Positions 26,958 through 35,073 of a DNA stretch of 63,885 nucleotides are shown here, piece after piece; position 1 is the first letter of the stretch; each line of letters begins with the position of its first letter. A program made the position numbers and the translations under genes. The stretch is taken from the NCBI RefSeq assembly GCF_013359945.1, contig NZ_JABWCS010000189.1:1-63885 (forward strand). Reading direction: 5' to 3'. Below the pieces are notes generated by a model. It saw only the letters and a program-made list of their open reading frames with translations. It was not told where the DNA came from and searched no databases. This DNA comes from Paenibacillus agri. Its GTDB lineage: Bacteria > Bacillota > Bacilli > Paenibacillales > Paenibacillaceae.

Positions 26958-29072
26958 TTGGCGATTCAGTATTTGGAACAGGAACGAATTTTTGAAATCC
27001 GGATGAAGCAATCCTCTTATATTTTGGGTATTAATGAAAAAGATAGTGTGCAGCATCTGTACTGGGGCGAGCCAGTAGAGGCACGCGACTGCGTGGGCCT
27101 GCTGGCTGCGCGCACTCACAGTTCCTTTGACGCCGACTTGAACGGCGAGCTGGAGGAGTACGGCGGTTGGGGAGGTAGCAGCTATACCGAACCTTGCCTG
27201 AAAGTGAAATTCGGTGATGGGGTCCGTGACCTGAAGCTGCAATACACAGGACATGAAATTGTCAGTGACAATGAACTGGTGATCATCCTGACCGATGCCC
27301 ATTACTCGCTGCGGGTGGAGGTCTGCTATAAAGCAGTTATTCAACATGATCTGGTCGAAAGAGTTGTGAAGGTCACGAATGAAGAAGATCTGCCTGTGGG
27401 TATTAACCAGGTTATGGCGGCGGCGTGGTCGCTCCCGGTATTGCCTGCTTACCGGCTGACGCATGTCACAGGCCGCTGGTCTGGAGAATATCAGCTTCGC
27501 TCCCAGCTGCTGACCGAGGGCAAGAAGGTGCTGGAATCCAGAAGAGGATTCACGGGACCGCATGCCAATCCATGGTTCGCGATTGATGGAGGTCAAGCAA
27601 CGGAGACTCAGGGCAAGGTCTGGTTCGGAGCCTTGGGTTGGAGCGGTAACTGGAAGATTGTCGCAGAGAAGTCCAGCTTCGGCCGACTGCGTATCGTCGG
27701 CGGGATCAATGATTTTGACAGCTCGTTCACACTTGCGCCGGGAGAGAGCTACACCTCGCCGGTCTTTACAGGCGGGTTTGCTGCGAACGGCTTCGGGCAA
27801 ATGAGCCGCAATCTGCATCGCTATCAAAGCGAATGCATCCTTCCAGGCTCGCGGATTAGAAGAGTGCTCTATAACTCCTGGGAAGCGACGGAGTTCGCTG
27901 TAACTGCCGAAGGCCAAAAAGCGCTGGCCCGACAGGCGGCCCGGATGGGCACGGAGTTGTTCGTCGTGGATGACGGCTGGTTCGGTGGACGGAACAGTGA
28001 CCGGGCAGGTCTCGGGGATTGGACCGTCAACCCGGAGAAATTCCCGCTGGGTCTTCAAGAACTGATAGATGATGTGAAAGGACTGGGCATGGATTTCGGA
28101 TTGTGGGTAGAGCCGGAATCTGTCAACCCGGACAGCGATTTGTACCGGGAGCATCCGGATTGGGTCTATCAGTTCCCGAACCGTGAAGGGACATTGCTTC
28201 GCAATCAGCTGTTGCTGAATTTAGGCAAGCCTGAGGTCAAGGACTTTGTGCTTGATTTTATGACTGAACTGCTGAGTACCCACGACATTTCCTTCATTAA
28301 ATGGGATATGAACCGGACGGTCACAGAGCCAGGGATGCTGCCGCTGAAAGAGCATGAAGACCAGTCCGTGTGGATCAAGCATGTGGATCACCTGTATGAG
28401 ATTTGGGCAGAGCTGAGACACCGCTTCCCGCAGGTGGAATTCGAGACCTGTGCCGGCGGCGGTGCACGGATCGACCACGGCATTTTGCGGTTCGCCGACC
28501 AAGCGTGGATCAGCGACAATACGGATGCCCGCGACCGCTTGAGCATACAGGAGGGCTTCACTTATGCCTACAGCCCATCCATTATGATGTGCTGGGTGAC
28601 AGAATCGCCGCATGGCATGAACGGCAGAAATCTGCCGCTCTCGTTCCGCTTCCACAGCGCCATGATGGGCGGCCTTGGCATCGGAGCGAATATCGGCAAC
28701 TGGTCCGATGAGGAAATAGCCGAAGCAGGGCGGTATGTGCAGCTGTATAAAGACATTCGCCATGTCATCACGGAGGGAAGTCTGTACCGGCTGTCCTCGT
28801 TCCGTGAAGGCGATATTTCAGCCAGCCAATACATCAGCCATGATGGACAGGAGAGCGTGGTCTTCGCCTTCCAGCAGGCCCAATATTTCGGCTCTGCGGA
28901 GAAAAGACTGACCCTGCAAGGACTTGATCCGCAAGGCATATATCTTGTGCAAGATGAGAAGGGCGAAGCCGGTACGACATGGCATGGCTCTAGCCTGATG
29001 AACCTTGGCCTGCCGCTGACCCTGTGGGGCGATTACGCCAGTCAGCTGTTCCGGTTGACCCGCCAGTCGTAG
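26958..29072 (+). CDS. Alpha-galactosidase, GH36 family
   Basis: Cytoplasmic glycoside hydrolase (704 residues) that releases galactose from raffinose, melibiose and similar alpha-1,6-galactosides. The GH36 catalytic marks are intact: nucleophile Asp450 in FIKWDMNR and acid/base Asp520 in WISDNTDARDRL; FVVDDGWFGGRN and the LWVEPESVNPDS sugar-binding segment are also typical. Length fits the homotetrameric GH36 type. TTG 26958 is the likely start, with GGAG 9 bases ahead; the in-frame ATG 26943 has no site of its own. Last gene of the operon, closed by a strong terminator. Confidence 0.95.
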   Translation: MAIQYLEQERIFEIRMKQSSYILGINEKDSVQHLYWGEPVEARDCVGLLAARTHSSFDADLNGELEEYGGWGGSSYTEPCLKVKFGDGVRDLKLQYTGHEIVSDNELVIILTDAHYSLRVEVCYKAVIQHDLVERVVKVTNEEDLPVGINQVMAAAWSLPVLPAYRLTHVTGRWSGEYQLRSQLLTEGKKVLESRRGFTGPHANPWFAIDGGQATETQGKVWFGALGWSGNWKIVAEKSSFGRLRIVGGINDFDSSFTLAPGESYTSPVFTGGFAANGFGQMSRNLHRYQSECILPGSRIRRVLYNSWEATEFAVTAEGQKALARQAARMGTELFVVDDGWFGGRNSDRAGLGDWTVNPEKFPLGLQELIDDVKGLGMDFGLWVEPESVNPDSDLYREHPDWVYQFPNREGTLLRNQLLLNLGKPEVKDFVLDFMTELLSTHDISFIKWDMNRTVTEPGMLPLKEHEDQSVWIKHVDHLYEIWAELRHRFPQVEFETCAGGGARIDHGILRFADQAWISDNTDARDRLSIQEGFTYAYSPSIMMCWVTESPHGMNGRNLPLSFRFHSAMMGGLGIGANIGNWSDEEIAEAGRYVQLYKDIRHVITEGSLYRLSSFREGDISASQYISHDGQESVVFAFQQAQYFGSAEKRLTLQGLDPQGIYLVQDEKGEAGTTWHGSSLMNLGLPLTLWGDYASQLFRLTRQS

Positions 29073-29104
29073 GCAGGCGGATATTTGGGTGAAATGTGAA
29101 AGAG

Positions 29105-29140
29105 AAGAAGCGTCCCCGATTTTTGCTGGGGACGCTTCTT
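29105..29140 (+). terminator. Terminator of the galactoside operon
   Basis: AAGAAGCGTCCCC (29105-29117) and GGGGACGCTTCTT (29128-29140) form a perfect 13-bp stem with a 10-base loop; the 3' arm ends in a short T-rich stretch. Confidence 0.88.
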
Positions 29141-29146
29141 TGCGTG

Positions 29147-29302
29147 ATGGTATTTTGCTACAAGTTGTTATGGTATTTTGCTACAAGTTGTTGTTGCTAG
29201 TTGTTATGGTGTTTTACTGTTAGTTGTTATGGTGTTTTACTGTTAGTTGTTACGGTGTTTTGCTACATGTTGTTAGCATATTTTGTTACTTGTTGTGATA
29301 AA
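29147..29302. repeat. 23-bp tandem repeats
   Basis: About six units of ATGGTATTTTGCTACAAGTTG plus TT and variants (GTGTTTTACTGTTAGTTGTT) follow the terminator. Gene-free and low in complexity. Confidence 0.8.
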
Positions 29303-29479
29303 TAACTGTGCTACTACACGATAAGCCACACTATCCGCTGTTCGGGGATTAATATTGTTGTTTGTATAACACGCATTTAAAACACAGTTCAATTTCAAAA
29401 TGACTTCGACGTCTCAATAACGGGTTTCTTGTATCCCTAAGGTACAAAATGAACCCTTGGTTCAAAAGGATTTCACTGA

Positions 29480-29735
29480 TTCAAGTGACAAATACGCCGA
29501 AAAGCTCAACTTCACTCGATAGGGCATTGGAATAACGGGAATAACTCCTGTTATTTTGATTAAATTCTCTTCTTTTCTAAAAATAACTGGAAAAACTCCT
29601 GTTAATTACCTCGTGACTAGGCCACAGAACAGATAAAAGAGGTTTTTAACGGGAGAAATTCCCTTTATTTACGACAAATAAGCTGGAAGTAAACAATTAA
29701 CGGTATATTTTCCTGTTATTAATGTCCTCTTTAGC
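29480..29735. repeat. Dispersed TAACGGGA...TCCTGTTA palindromes
   Basis: At least four imperfect inverted motifs of the form TAAC(G)GGAATAACTCCTGTTA occur between 29520 and 29730. No gene is supported between 29303 and 29848; the rest of this stretch is A+T-rich with nothing recognised. Confidence 0.5.
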
Positions 29736-29848
29736 TCGAACGCGGGCTCAGGTGAATATTCCGGCGAAGTGCGGGCCAAGGATTTCTCCTGCCCATTCGG
29801 GACGTTAGATTATTAAGTTCACACTATATAGCTATCACCTTTATCTTC

Positions 29849-32464
29849 TTAATGTGGGTGCTTCACGATGGTGATTGTTTCTCCCGGCGCGGTCTTGATC
29901 CGGCCTATTTCACCCGACAACGTAACCTGTTCCCCGGACGAGAGTGTACATAGTGCGCCACCTTCCCAAGGGATATAGAAGGAGAGAGGAGCACCAGCTT
30001 CGCTGATGATCTCGATCCACTCTGGCTCAACGTCGCCGAATGCCGCGCTGACAAGGAAGCCGCCCACAGCGCGCAGCGTATGGAATTCTGCGTGCTGTCC
30101 ATCCGGCCAATTGGGGAAGAAGCGCAGGTTTCCGTTGTAGCTTTGCAGCAGACATTCATTAATAACCGCAGGCAGGGAGAAATTCTCGAACCATATCCCC
30201 ATCCGGGACATGAAATCGAAATTTTCCGTGTCTGCATAACGCCCACCACTCATTAGAACACGGTCTGTGCAGGTTCCGTTCGGCAGCAGGCAATATTGGA
30301 TTTGCCGCTTGAATCGCTCCAGATCCAATACACCAAGGCGGGCACCGGCAAGATGGTAGAATACTAGCTCATTGCCGCCCTCATTGCGGTGATTAAGATA
30401 GGAATTCACTGCTGTCTGGTAGTCCTCTTCGGAGGAATGCAGGCCATGGTCTTCTCCTGGGAAGACGGTTGTGAGCGGAACCGGCACGTTATAGACGACC
30501 TCGGGATTCTCACCCTCCACCGATACGAAGATACGTCCGTTCCGGGATTCGGCTGTAGGATAGGACGGGAAATGGTTAAGGATTTCTTCCACCTCATCCA
30601 GGAGCTGCGCCTCTTCTTGCTCTGAGCCAAGCACGGCACAGGCTTGAATGAATGCACGGAAAACGAACCGGGTCAATGTCAGGTCGATGAGGCAGTCGCT
30701 GTTTTTGGCAAAACCGGGCGTGATCTCGTATAGCTCCGGCACAACTGTCGGAAAGATATGATAATTCTCGTCTCCCCATTGTTCTCCCCGAGCTTCCGGG
30801 CGTTTCATATAATCTACCATGAACAGAACAGCTTCCTTAATGGGCTGGAAAGCCCGGTCACGCAGGAAGACAGCATCCATAGAGTAAAGATAGTGCCACC
30901 ATAGACTTTGCACAGTCCATGGCGTTTCGCAGATTTCCCAGCCCCAGTGCGGTACCGGGTAAGGCATCATCGTCATTTCCACCGGATAGGCCGAGTGCGG
31001 GAAATATGCTCCGCGCAGGCCGTAGTAATCACGCGCCCAGGTTTGGCTGACAGGCAATACATGATCCACCATATCGACATAAGGCAGATGCTTGTCGAGA
31101 TGATTGCTGGAGAACGCCAGCCAGAAGGGCTGCTGCGTATTGTAGTTCATATGGTAATCGCCATGCCAGTCCGCGCCGATCTTCCGATAACTCCAGTTGG
31201 CAAATAGTCCAGGGCAAGTAAGTCCTTCCTTCACGGAGCAGTTGAAGAAATACAGATTTCGGTACCAGATACGCTCCAGAAATTCATCCTCCAGTGCGAC
31301 GGAGGAACGACTCCAGTAATCTCGCCATAGCGTCGCTGTTACTTCTTTGGCTACAGCGAAACCGCCTAGCTCGGGCGGTATCACGAACGCTGTGGCCTGA
31401 ACCTCGCTGCTAAGACCTTCCCACAGCTCGACGCAGGCAATGAAACCTTGTAGCTCTTGCTGCGATTCAGATTTATCCTGAGATAAATGATCCTGCGCGG
31501 CTACGCGGACCTTAGTTACTGGTACTGCTGCTGCTGTCTGATCCTCTGACGTGACCGGCTTACCCGAACTATCCTCCAGATACAGACTGGACACTTTTGA
31601 AACGCCAGCCACACTGGAAACGCTAGAAACGCTAGAAACGCTAGAAACGCTAGAAACGCCACACACGTCAGAAACGCTGGAAACGTCAGTCACACTAGAT
31701 ACGCCAGCCGCTTTGACCGCAAGCCGGAACGCCTTGTCGCTCGCCTGTCCGATATAAGGAGTAGGTGGTTGTTCCATACGCGGCAGTATCTGCGTGAAGT
31801 GTTGTAGTCCTGTTACGGTGTCGGTTAGAACTTCTGCTTGTGGGAATTCTGGCGGTGTCTCCGGGTCAGGAATCAGCTTAACCTCCGTGAAGAGCGGAAC
31901 GGCCTTACCACTAGCGGCATCAGTTACCTTCAGCCAGACACGATCATGGTCTCCTTCTACGAACAATTCGAGCACGGCAGGTTTACCTTGTATCAAAAAA
32001 TCAATCGTGCAACGCCCATCAGCAATATGCACAGTGTGGCCCAGCACCTCGGCATCCCGCCGATCATACCGAAGCAATAACGAACCGCATGGCATCGGCT
32101 TGGGATAGGGGTTGCGGTAATTATCGCCGGCCATTTCACAATATTGTTTATACCACGGGTTATCGGTGACTTGCGCCAGATCAGCCGGAAGGTCAGCGAA
32201 CCGGTCAAACACCTCCTGAAAGGTCATAATCTCGTCCTTATGCTCCTCCGCAATCCGGATATCCCACACATTGTTATGTCCAAAATGCAGCATTATCGCA
32301 TCCGGCCGGGTCGTGACGACCACGCCCATTCCTCCGTTGCCCAGCAAAGCACCTTCAAAAAAATCCGTTGCCGGTCCGTTGAACTTAATATCATGCAGAC
32401 CGGCCCGTTCATATCCCATGTGCTTATTTTTAAACTTGCCAGCTTGTTTAACGTTCTTACGCAT
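29849..32464 (-). CDS. GH95-like glycoside hydrolase
   Basis: Large glycosidase-like protein (871 residues) without an obvious signal peptide. Its N-terminus has the FFEGALLGNGGMGVVV segment typical of GH95-type beta-sandwich domains. The central (alpha/alpha)6 barrel carries YHMNYNTQQPFW, with Asn440 and Asn442 where GH95 fucosidases hold water-activating asparagines. Because identity to known fucosidases appears low, the substrate (alpha-L-fucoside, alpha-L-galactoside or other) is open. ATG 32464 has GAGGAGG 8 bases upstream. Residues about 253-289 are a run of V-S-S-type repeats encoded by a 9-bp tandem array, probably a flexible insert between the two domains. A cre-like site lies 189 bases upstream. 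Confidence 0.8.
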   Translation of the reverse strand: MRKNVKQAGKFKNKHMGYERAGLHDIKFNGPATDFFEGALLGNGGMGVVVTTRPDAIMLHFGHNNVWDIRIAEEHKDEIMTFQEVFDRFADLPADLAQVTDNPWYKQYCEMAGDNYRNPYPKPMPCGSLLLRYDRRDAEVLGHTVHIADGRCTIDFLIQGKPAVLELFVEGDHDRVWLKVTDAASGKAVPLFTEVKLIPDPETPPEFPQAEVLTDTVTGLQHFTQILPRMEQPPTPYIGQASDKAFRLAVKAAGVSSVTDVSSVSDVCGVSSVSSVSSVSSVSSVAGVSKVSSLYLEDSSGKPVTSEDQTAAAVPVTKVRVAAQDHLSQDKSESQQELQGFIACVELWEGLSSEVQATAFVIPPELGGFAVAKEVTATLWRDYWSRSSVALEDEFLERIWYRNLYFFNCSVKEGLTCPGLFANWSYRKIGADWHGDYHMNYNTQQPFWLAFSSNHLDKHLPYVDMVDHVLPVSQTWARDYYGLRGAYFPHSAYPVEMTMMPYPVPHWGWEICETPWTVQSLWWHYLYSMDAVFLRDRAFQPIKEAVLFMVDYMKRPEARGEQWGDENYHIFPTVVPELYEITPGFAKNSDCLIDLTLTRFVFRAFIQACAVLGSEQEEAQLLDEVEEILNHFPSYPTAESRNGRIFVSVEGENPEVVYNVPVPLTTVFPGEDHGLHSSEEDYQTAVNSYLNHRNEGGNELVFYHLAGARLGVLDLERFKRQIQYCLLPNGTCTDRVLMSGGRYADTENFDFMSRMGIWFENFSLPAVINECLLQSYNGNLRFFPNWPDGQHAEFHTLRAVGGFLVSAAFGDVEPEWIEIISEAGAPLSFYIPWEGGALCTLSSGEQVTLSGEIGRIKTAPGETITIVKHPH
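31599..31706. repeat. 9-bp tandem array inside the GH95-like gene
   Basis: Twelve 9-bp units, centred on five copies of GAAACGCTA/GAAACGCCA at 31617-31661 with degenerate units on both sides. It is in frame (9 = 3 codons), so unit gain or loss changes protein length without a frameshift. Confidence 0.85.
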
Positions 32465-32652
32465 CTTGTGTTCCTCCTCGTCTTGTCATGCTAAGCACAG
32501 TTCCTAATGTATCTGAATGTTAGATTACTGTATTTAGCGGGAGGTCCAATAGTTGCACGATTGGCGGATGAATTGATAGAGCAGGAGAAGTGTACCTACT
32601 CTTCCGAAGTGTACCTTTCAGGCCAACTGGGAACACGGTAAGATCGAATAAT

Positions 32653-32666
32653 AGAAAGCGCTAACA
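32653..32666. promoter_or_regulatory. cre-like CcpA site
   Basis: AGAAAGCGCTAACA matches the Bacillus cre consensus TGWAANCGNTNWCA at all but the first base. It lies between the divergent GH95-like gene and the small ORF/DsbA pair, so carbon catabolite control of one or both is likely. Confidence 0.6.
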
Positions 32667-32706
32667 TTATAAAGCGCAATTGTTCAGTCGGCAAGGGAGG
32701 GGGACT

Positions 32707-32856
32707 TTGTTTCACAAAGAGCAGCAGCTGGTTCTGAAGCATAAACTCGGACTTGAGCTGGAGCATTGTTTTAAAAAGAATGTACTGCTGCTTATCCTAT
32801 CGTACTTTTGTATCGCATATGTATCCGTAACTATTGTATCAATCGTGAAGGAATGA
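32707..32856 (+). CDS. Small membrane protein (49 residues)
   Basis: Short frame from TTG 32707, which is preceded by a long AGGGAGGGGG site 3-4 bases upstream. The product has a charged N-terminal half rich in Lys, Gln, His and Glu, and a single hydrophobic span of about 22 residues at the C-terminus (NVLLLILSYFC...), ending SIVKE. It ends 8 bases before the DsbA-like gene and is probably co-translated with it. I do not recognise the family. The strong ribosome site and operon position support it; the non-ATG start and short spacing leave some doubt. Confidence 0.6.
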   Translation: MFHKEQQLVLKHKLGLELEHCFKKNVLLLILSYFCIAYVSVTIVSIVKE

Positions 32857-32863
32857 ATAACAG

Positions 32864-33577
32864 ATGGCTAACAATTCAAAGACAAAATCGGGATTTCCTT
32901 ATGTTTTTACCGTGATTACAATCAGCGTGCTTGTTCTTGCCGGGGCGCTAATCTTTCTGAAAGGCTCCGGCACAACCTCCGATCTGAAGGGGTTACCTAA
33001 CTATACGGAAATCAAAGGGGAATATGACGCGAAAGGTCTGAAATATGAGAAGCAGCCCCATCTGGGCAGTCCGGACGCCAAGGTCAAAGTCATCGAGTTT
33101 GCGGACTTTAAGTGCCCGGCGTGTAAGAACTGGAAGCAGGCTTATTTTGAACGTTTTCAACAAGAGTTTATCGAGACCGGCAAGGTGGAGTTTTTCTTCA
33201 TAAACTACGCTTTTATTGATCGTGATTCCATTATGGCCGCCAGTGCAGGGGAAGCTATTGCCGCCCAGAACAACGATAAATTTTGGGAGTTCATGAGCAA
33301 ACTCTATGACCACCAGGGCGATGAGACCCAGATTTGGGCGACCCCCAAGTTCTTGAAGGATTTTGTTAAGGAGAACATCAGTGGCATCGATTATGACAGG
33401 TTTGCCAAGGACCTGGACGATCATACGTATATGCTTCCGGTAAAAGAAGACTTCAAAACAGGAGCGAACTACGGCGTGAACGGAACTCCGCAGTTCATGG
33501 TAGATGGCAAGCTGCTGCCTAGCTCCTCCTATGAGGAACTGGCTGCAGCTATCGAGTCACAACTTGCCGCCCAGTAA
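32864..33577 (+). CDS. DsbA-like membrane-anchored thiol oxidoreductase
   Basis: Extracytoplasmic disulfide oxidoreductase (237 residues) of the DsbA/BdbD type. One N-terminal membrane anchor (about residues 13-31), then a thioredoxin fold with active site CPAC (Cys84, Cys87 in FADFKCPACKNW), an inserted helical region and the cis-proline loop NGTPQFMV near residue 210. GAAGGA lies 11 bases before the ATG. It probably oxidises or isomerises cysteines in exported proteins. No BdbC/DsbB-like partner was found; the 49-residue protein ahead of it is too small for one. Confidence 0.9.
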   Translation: MANNSKTKSGFPYVFTVITISVLVLAGALIFLKGSGTTSDLKGLPNYTEIKGEYDAKGLKYEKQPHLGSPDAKVKVIEFADFKCPACKNWKQAYFERFQQEFIETGKVEFFFINYAFIDRDSIMAASAGEAIAAQNNDKFWEFMSKLYDHQGDETQIWATPKFLKDFVKENISGIDYDRFAKDLDDHTYMLPVKEDFKTGANYGVNGTPQFMVDGKLLPSSSYEELAAAIESQLAAQ

Positions 33578-33719
33578 TATCGCCTGGATCGACACACTGA
33601 GGAACACATTCTGCTGAGATTCTATTTGAATAAGCTATAGTAAATTGTTTACAATGGTGATGTTTGGTCACGTTTACCTTGATCAAGTAATTAACTGGAA
33701 TAGTGGAGGGGATTACCTC

Positions 33720-34577
33720 ATGAACTTTACTTCCTTGCATCCCTATGTATATCTTGCGACACGATACCCTTTTTCCAAAGGGCAGTCCAGTTCTCCGCGA
33801 ATATGCTACACCAGTTCCATTTACTTGATCAGCGAGGGGTATGGCGTGCTGTGTACAAATGGGGAGCGTACCCGGCTTGGTCCGGGTGCGCTTGTTTATC
33901 TTCCGGCGGGGCAGCCACATGAATGGCTGGCTGATTCGCAGGAGCCAATGGTTCACCTATGCTGCTATTTCGATTGGTCCTATGTCGAGCGAGCGGCGTT
34001 TTTTGATACGGCTTGTCCAGTCTGCTACCCGCCCGAGCCGTTGTTGGAGGAACTTGTGGGTCCGCCATTCCCTTATTCGCTACCGGAAATTATCATGGTG
34101 GAATCCGTGCGCGTTTGGCAGGAGCTCTTCCAGAACTTTTATAAAACTGCTAGTTTTACCAATGAGCAGACCTTTATGCGCAGCTTGACGATTCAGCGGA
34201 ATTTCCAGACCTTCATCGACTACTTCCTGAACAGCTTGCTGAAGGACCAGCAGATTCCAGACCGTAGAATCAGTCAACTTCTGGAGGTAATGGAGCAGGA
34301 TTTGCTCCACGACGCTCCCAAGCCACTGGATGTTTATTACACCAGTCTTAATATGAGCCGCGGGCATTTTTTTGAACTGTTCCGTAAATCTACCGGCTGC
34401 TCGCCCATTCAGTATATGAATCTCTTTCGAATCGGCCGAGCGAAGGAAGACCTGCTCCACACCATGCTCAGCATCACAGAAATCGCCGAGAAATATCATT
34501 TCAGCTCTGTGCATTACTTTTCCCGGCTGTTTCACCAGCTGACTGGGGAGGCTCCGCGGGAGTTTCGCCAGAAATAG
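33720..34577 (+). CDS. AraC-family transcriptional regulator
   Basis: One-component regulator (285 residues): cupin-like N-terminal half (GALVYLPAGQPHEW at the metal/sugar-binding strand) and AraC helix-turn-helix domain (NMSRGHFFELFRKSTG, then HYFSRLFHQLTGEAPREFR). GGAGGGG lies 8 bases before ATG 33720; an in-frame frame extending to 33645 has no such site. Stands alone between the DsbA-like gene and the RHS island; its target is unknown. Confidence 0.9.
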   Translation: MNFTSLHPYVYLATRYPFSKGQSSSPRICYTSSIYLISEGYGVLCTNGERTRLGPGALVYLPAGQPHEWLADSQEPMVHLCCYFDWSYVERAAFFDTACPVCYPPEPLLEELVGPPFPYSLPEIIMVESVRVWQELFQNFYKTASFTNEQTFMRSLTIQRNFQTFIDYFLNSLLKDQQIPDRRISQLLEVMEQDLLHDAPKPLDVYYTSLNMSRGHFFELFRKSTGCSPIQYMNLFRIGRAKEDLLHTMLSITEIAEKYHFSSVHYFSRLFHQLTGEAPREFRQK

Positions 34578-34594
34578 ATAGAAGCATATACATT

Positions 34595-34645
34595 AGCACC
34601 CCTTCGGGCTCATTAGATGTTTTCAATGAGGCTAGAAGGGGTGCT
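34595..34645. terminator. Strong hairpin after the AraC gene
   Basis: AGCACCCCTTC (34595-34605) pairs with GAAGGGGTGCT (34635-34645), extended inward by GGCTCATT/AATGAGGC. Very stable, although the T run is poor. Confidence 0.75.
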
Positions 34646-34765
34646 TGATGTGGGTGTCGACAAGACACTTACTTGGGGCTTGAGTGTGAAAATACAATTA
34701 TTGTTTTCCTTGATATATCCTTATTTTGTTATTTGTCTGGGTGATATGTAAAATATTATAGATTA

Positions 34766-34779
34766 TATAAGCGCTTTCA
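34766..34779. promoter_or_regulatory. cre-like CcpA site upstream of the RHS operon
   Basis: TATAAGCGCTTTCA fits the cre consensus except for the second base. It lies 130 bases ahead of the riboswitch, at the edge of the A+T-rich upstream region, so it could tie this surface operon to carbon status. Confidence 0.55.
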
Positions 34780-34895
34780 TGAATAAAAGATAAAATTCAC
34801 AAAATAGACAATATTAACAGATTCATTTATAGGTTATTATTACCACGCGGAGTATGTTTTGTAATTGAAGTAATGAATTGTCGTCAATCCTTAAT

Positions 34896-35020
34896 AACCA
34901 TTTGAATTTATAAAGGCAAACCTGTACGAAAGTCAGGGACGCAAAGCCACGGGCCTTATTCCCAGCATCTTCGGATGTTCTGGCGAATGGTAGCCGGGCC
35001 GCTTCTTCAATGGTTTTTTT
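34896..35020 (+). ncRNA. Class I cyclic-di-GMP riboswitch (GEMM-I)
   Basis: Regulatory RNA leader sensing cyclic di-GMP. The core conserved phrases are present in order: GGCAAACC (34915), a P2 hairpin with a GAAA tetraloop at 34928-34931, GGGACGCAAAGCCACGGGCC (34936), a P3 hairpin with a UUCG loop at 34970-34973, and GGTAGCCGGG (34989). A G directly before CAAACC, corresponding to the guanine that contacts the ligand, argues for cyclic di-GMP rather than cGAMP. The flanking arms AACCATTTGAA (34896-34906) and TTCAATGGTT (35006-35015) pair, and the 3' arm runs straight into seven Ts ending at 35020. The closing helix itself may therefore act as the terminator stem, which would make ligand binding switch the operon off; the direction is inferred. 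Confidence 0.92.
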
Positions 35021-35073
35021 GTGCCTTTTTTTATACATAGGTTTTGGATTTGATATTGATGTGGAGGGCATTT

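Noticed and set aside
26670..28154. Minus-strand open frame of 494 codons
   Set aside because: Lies opposite the permease and GH36 genes, whose catalytic motifs are intact on the plus strand; composition is not protein-like.
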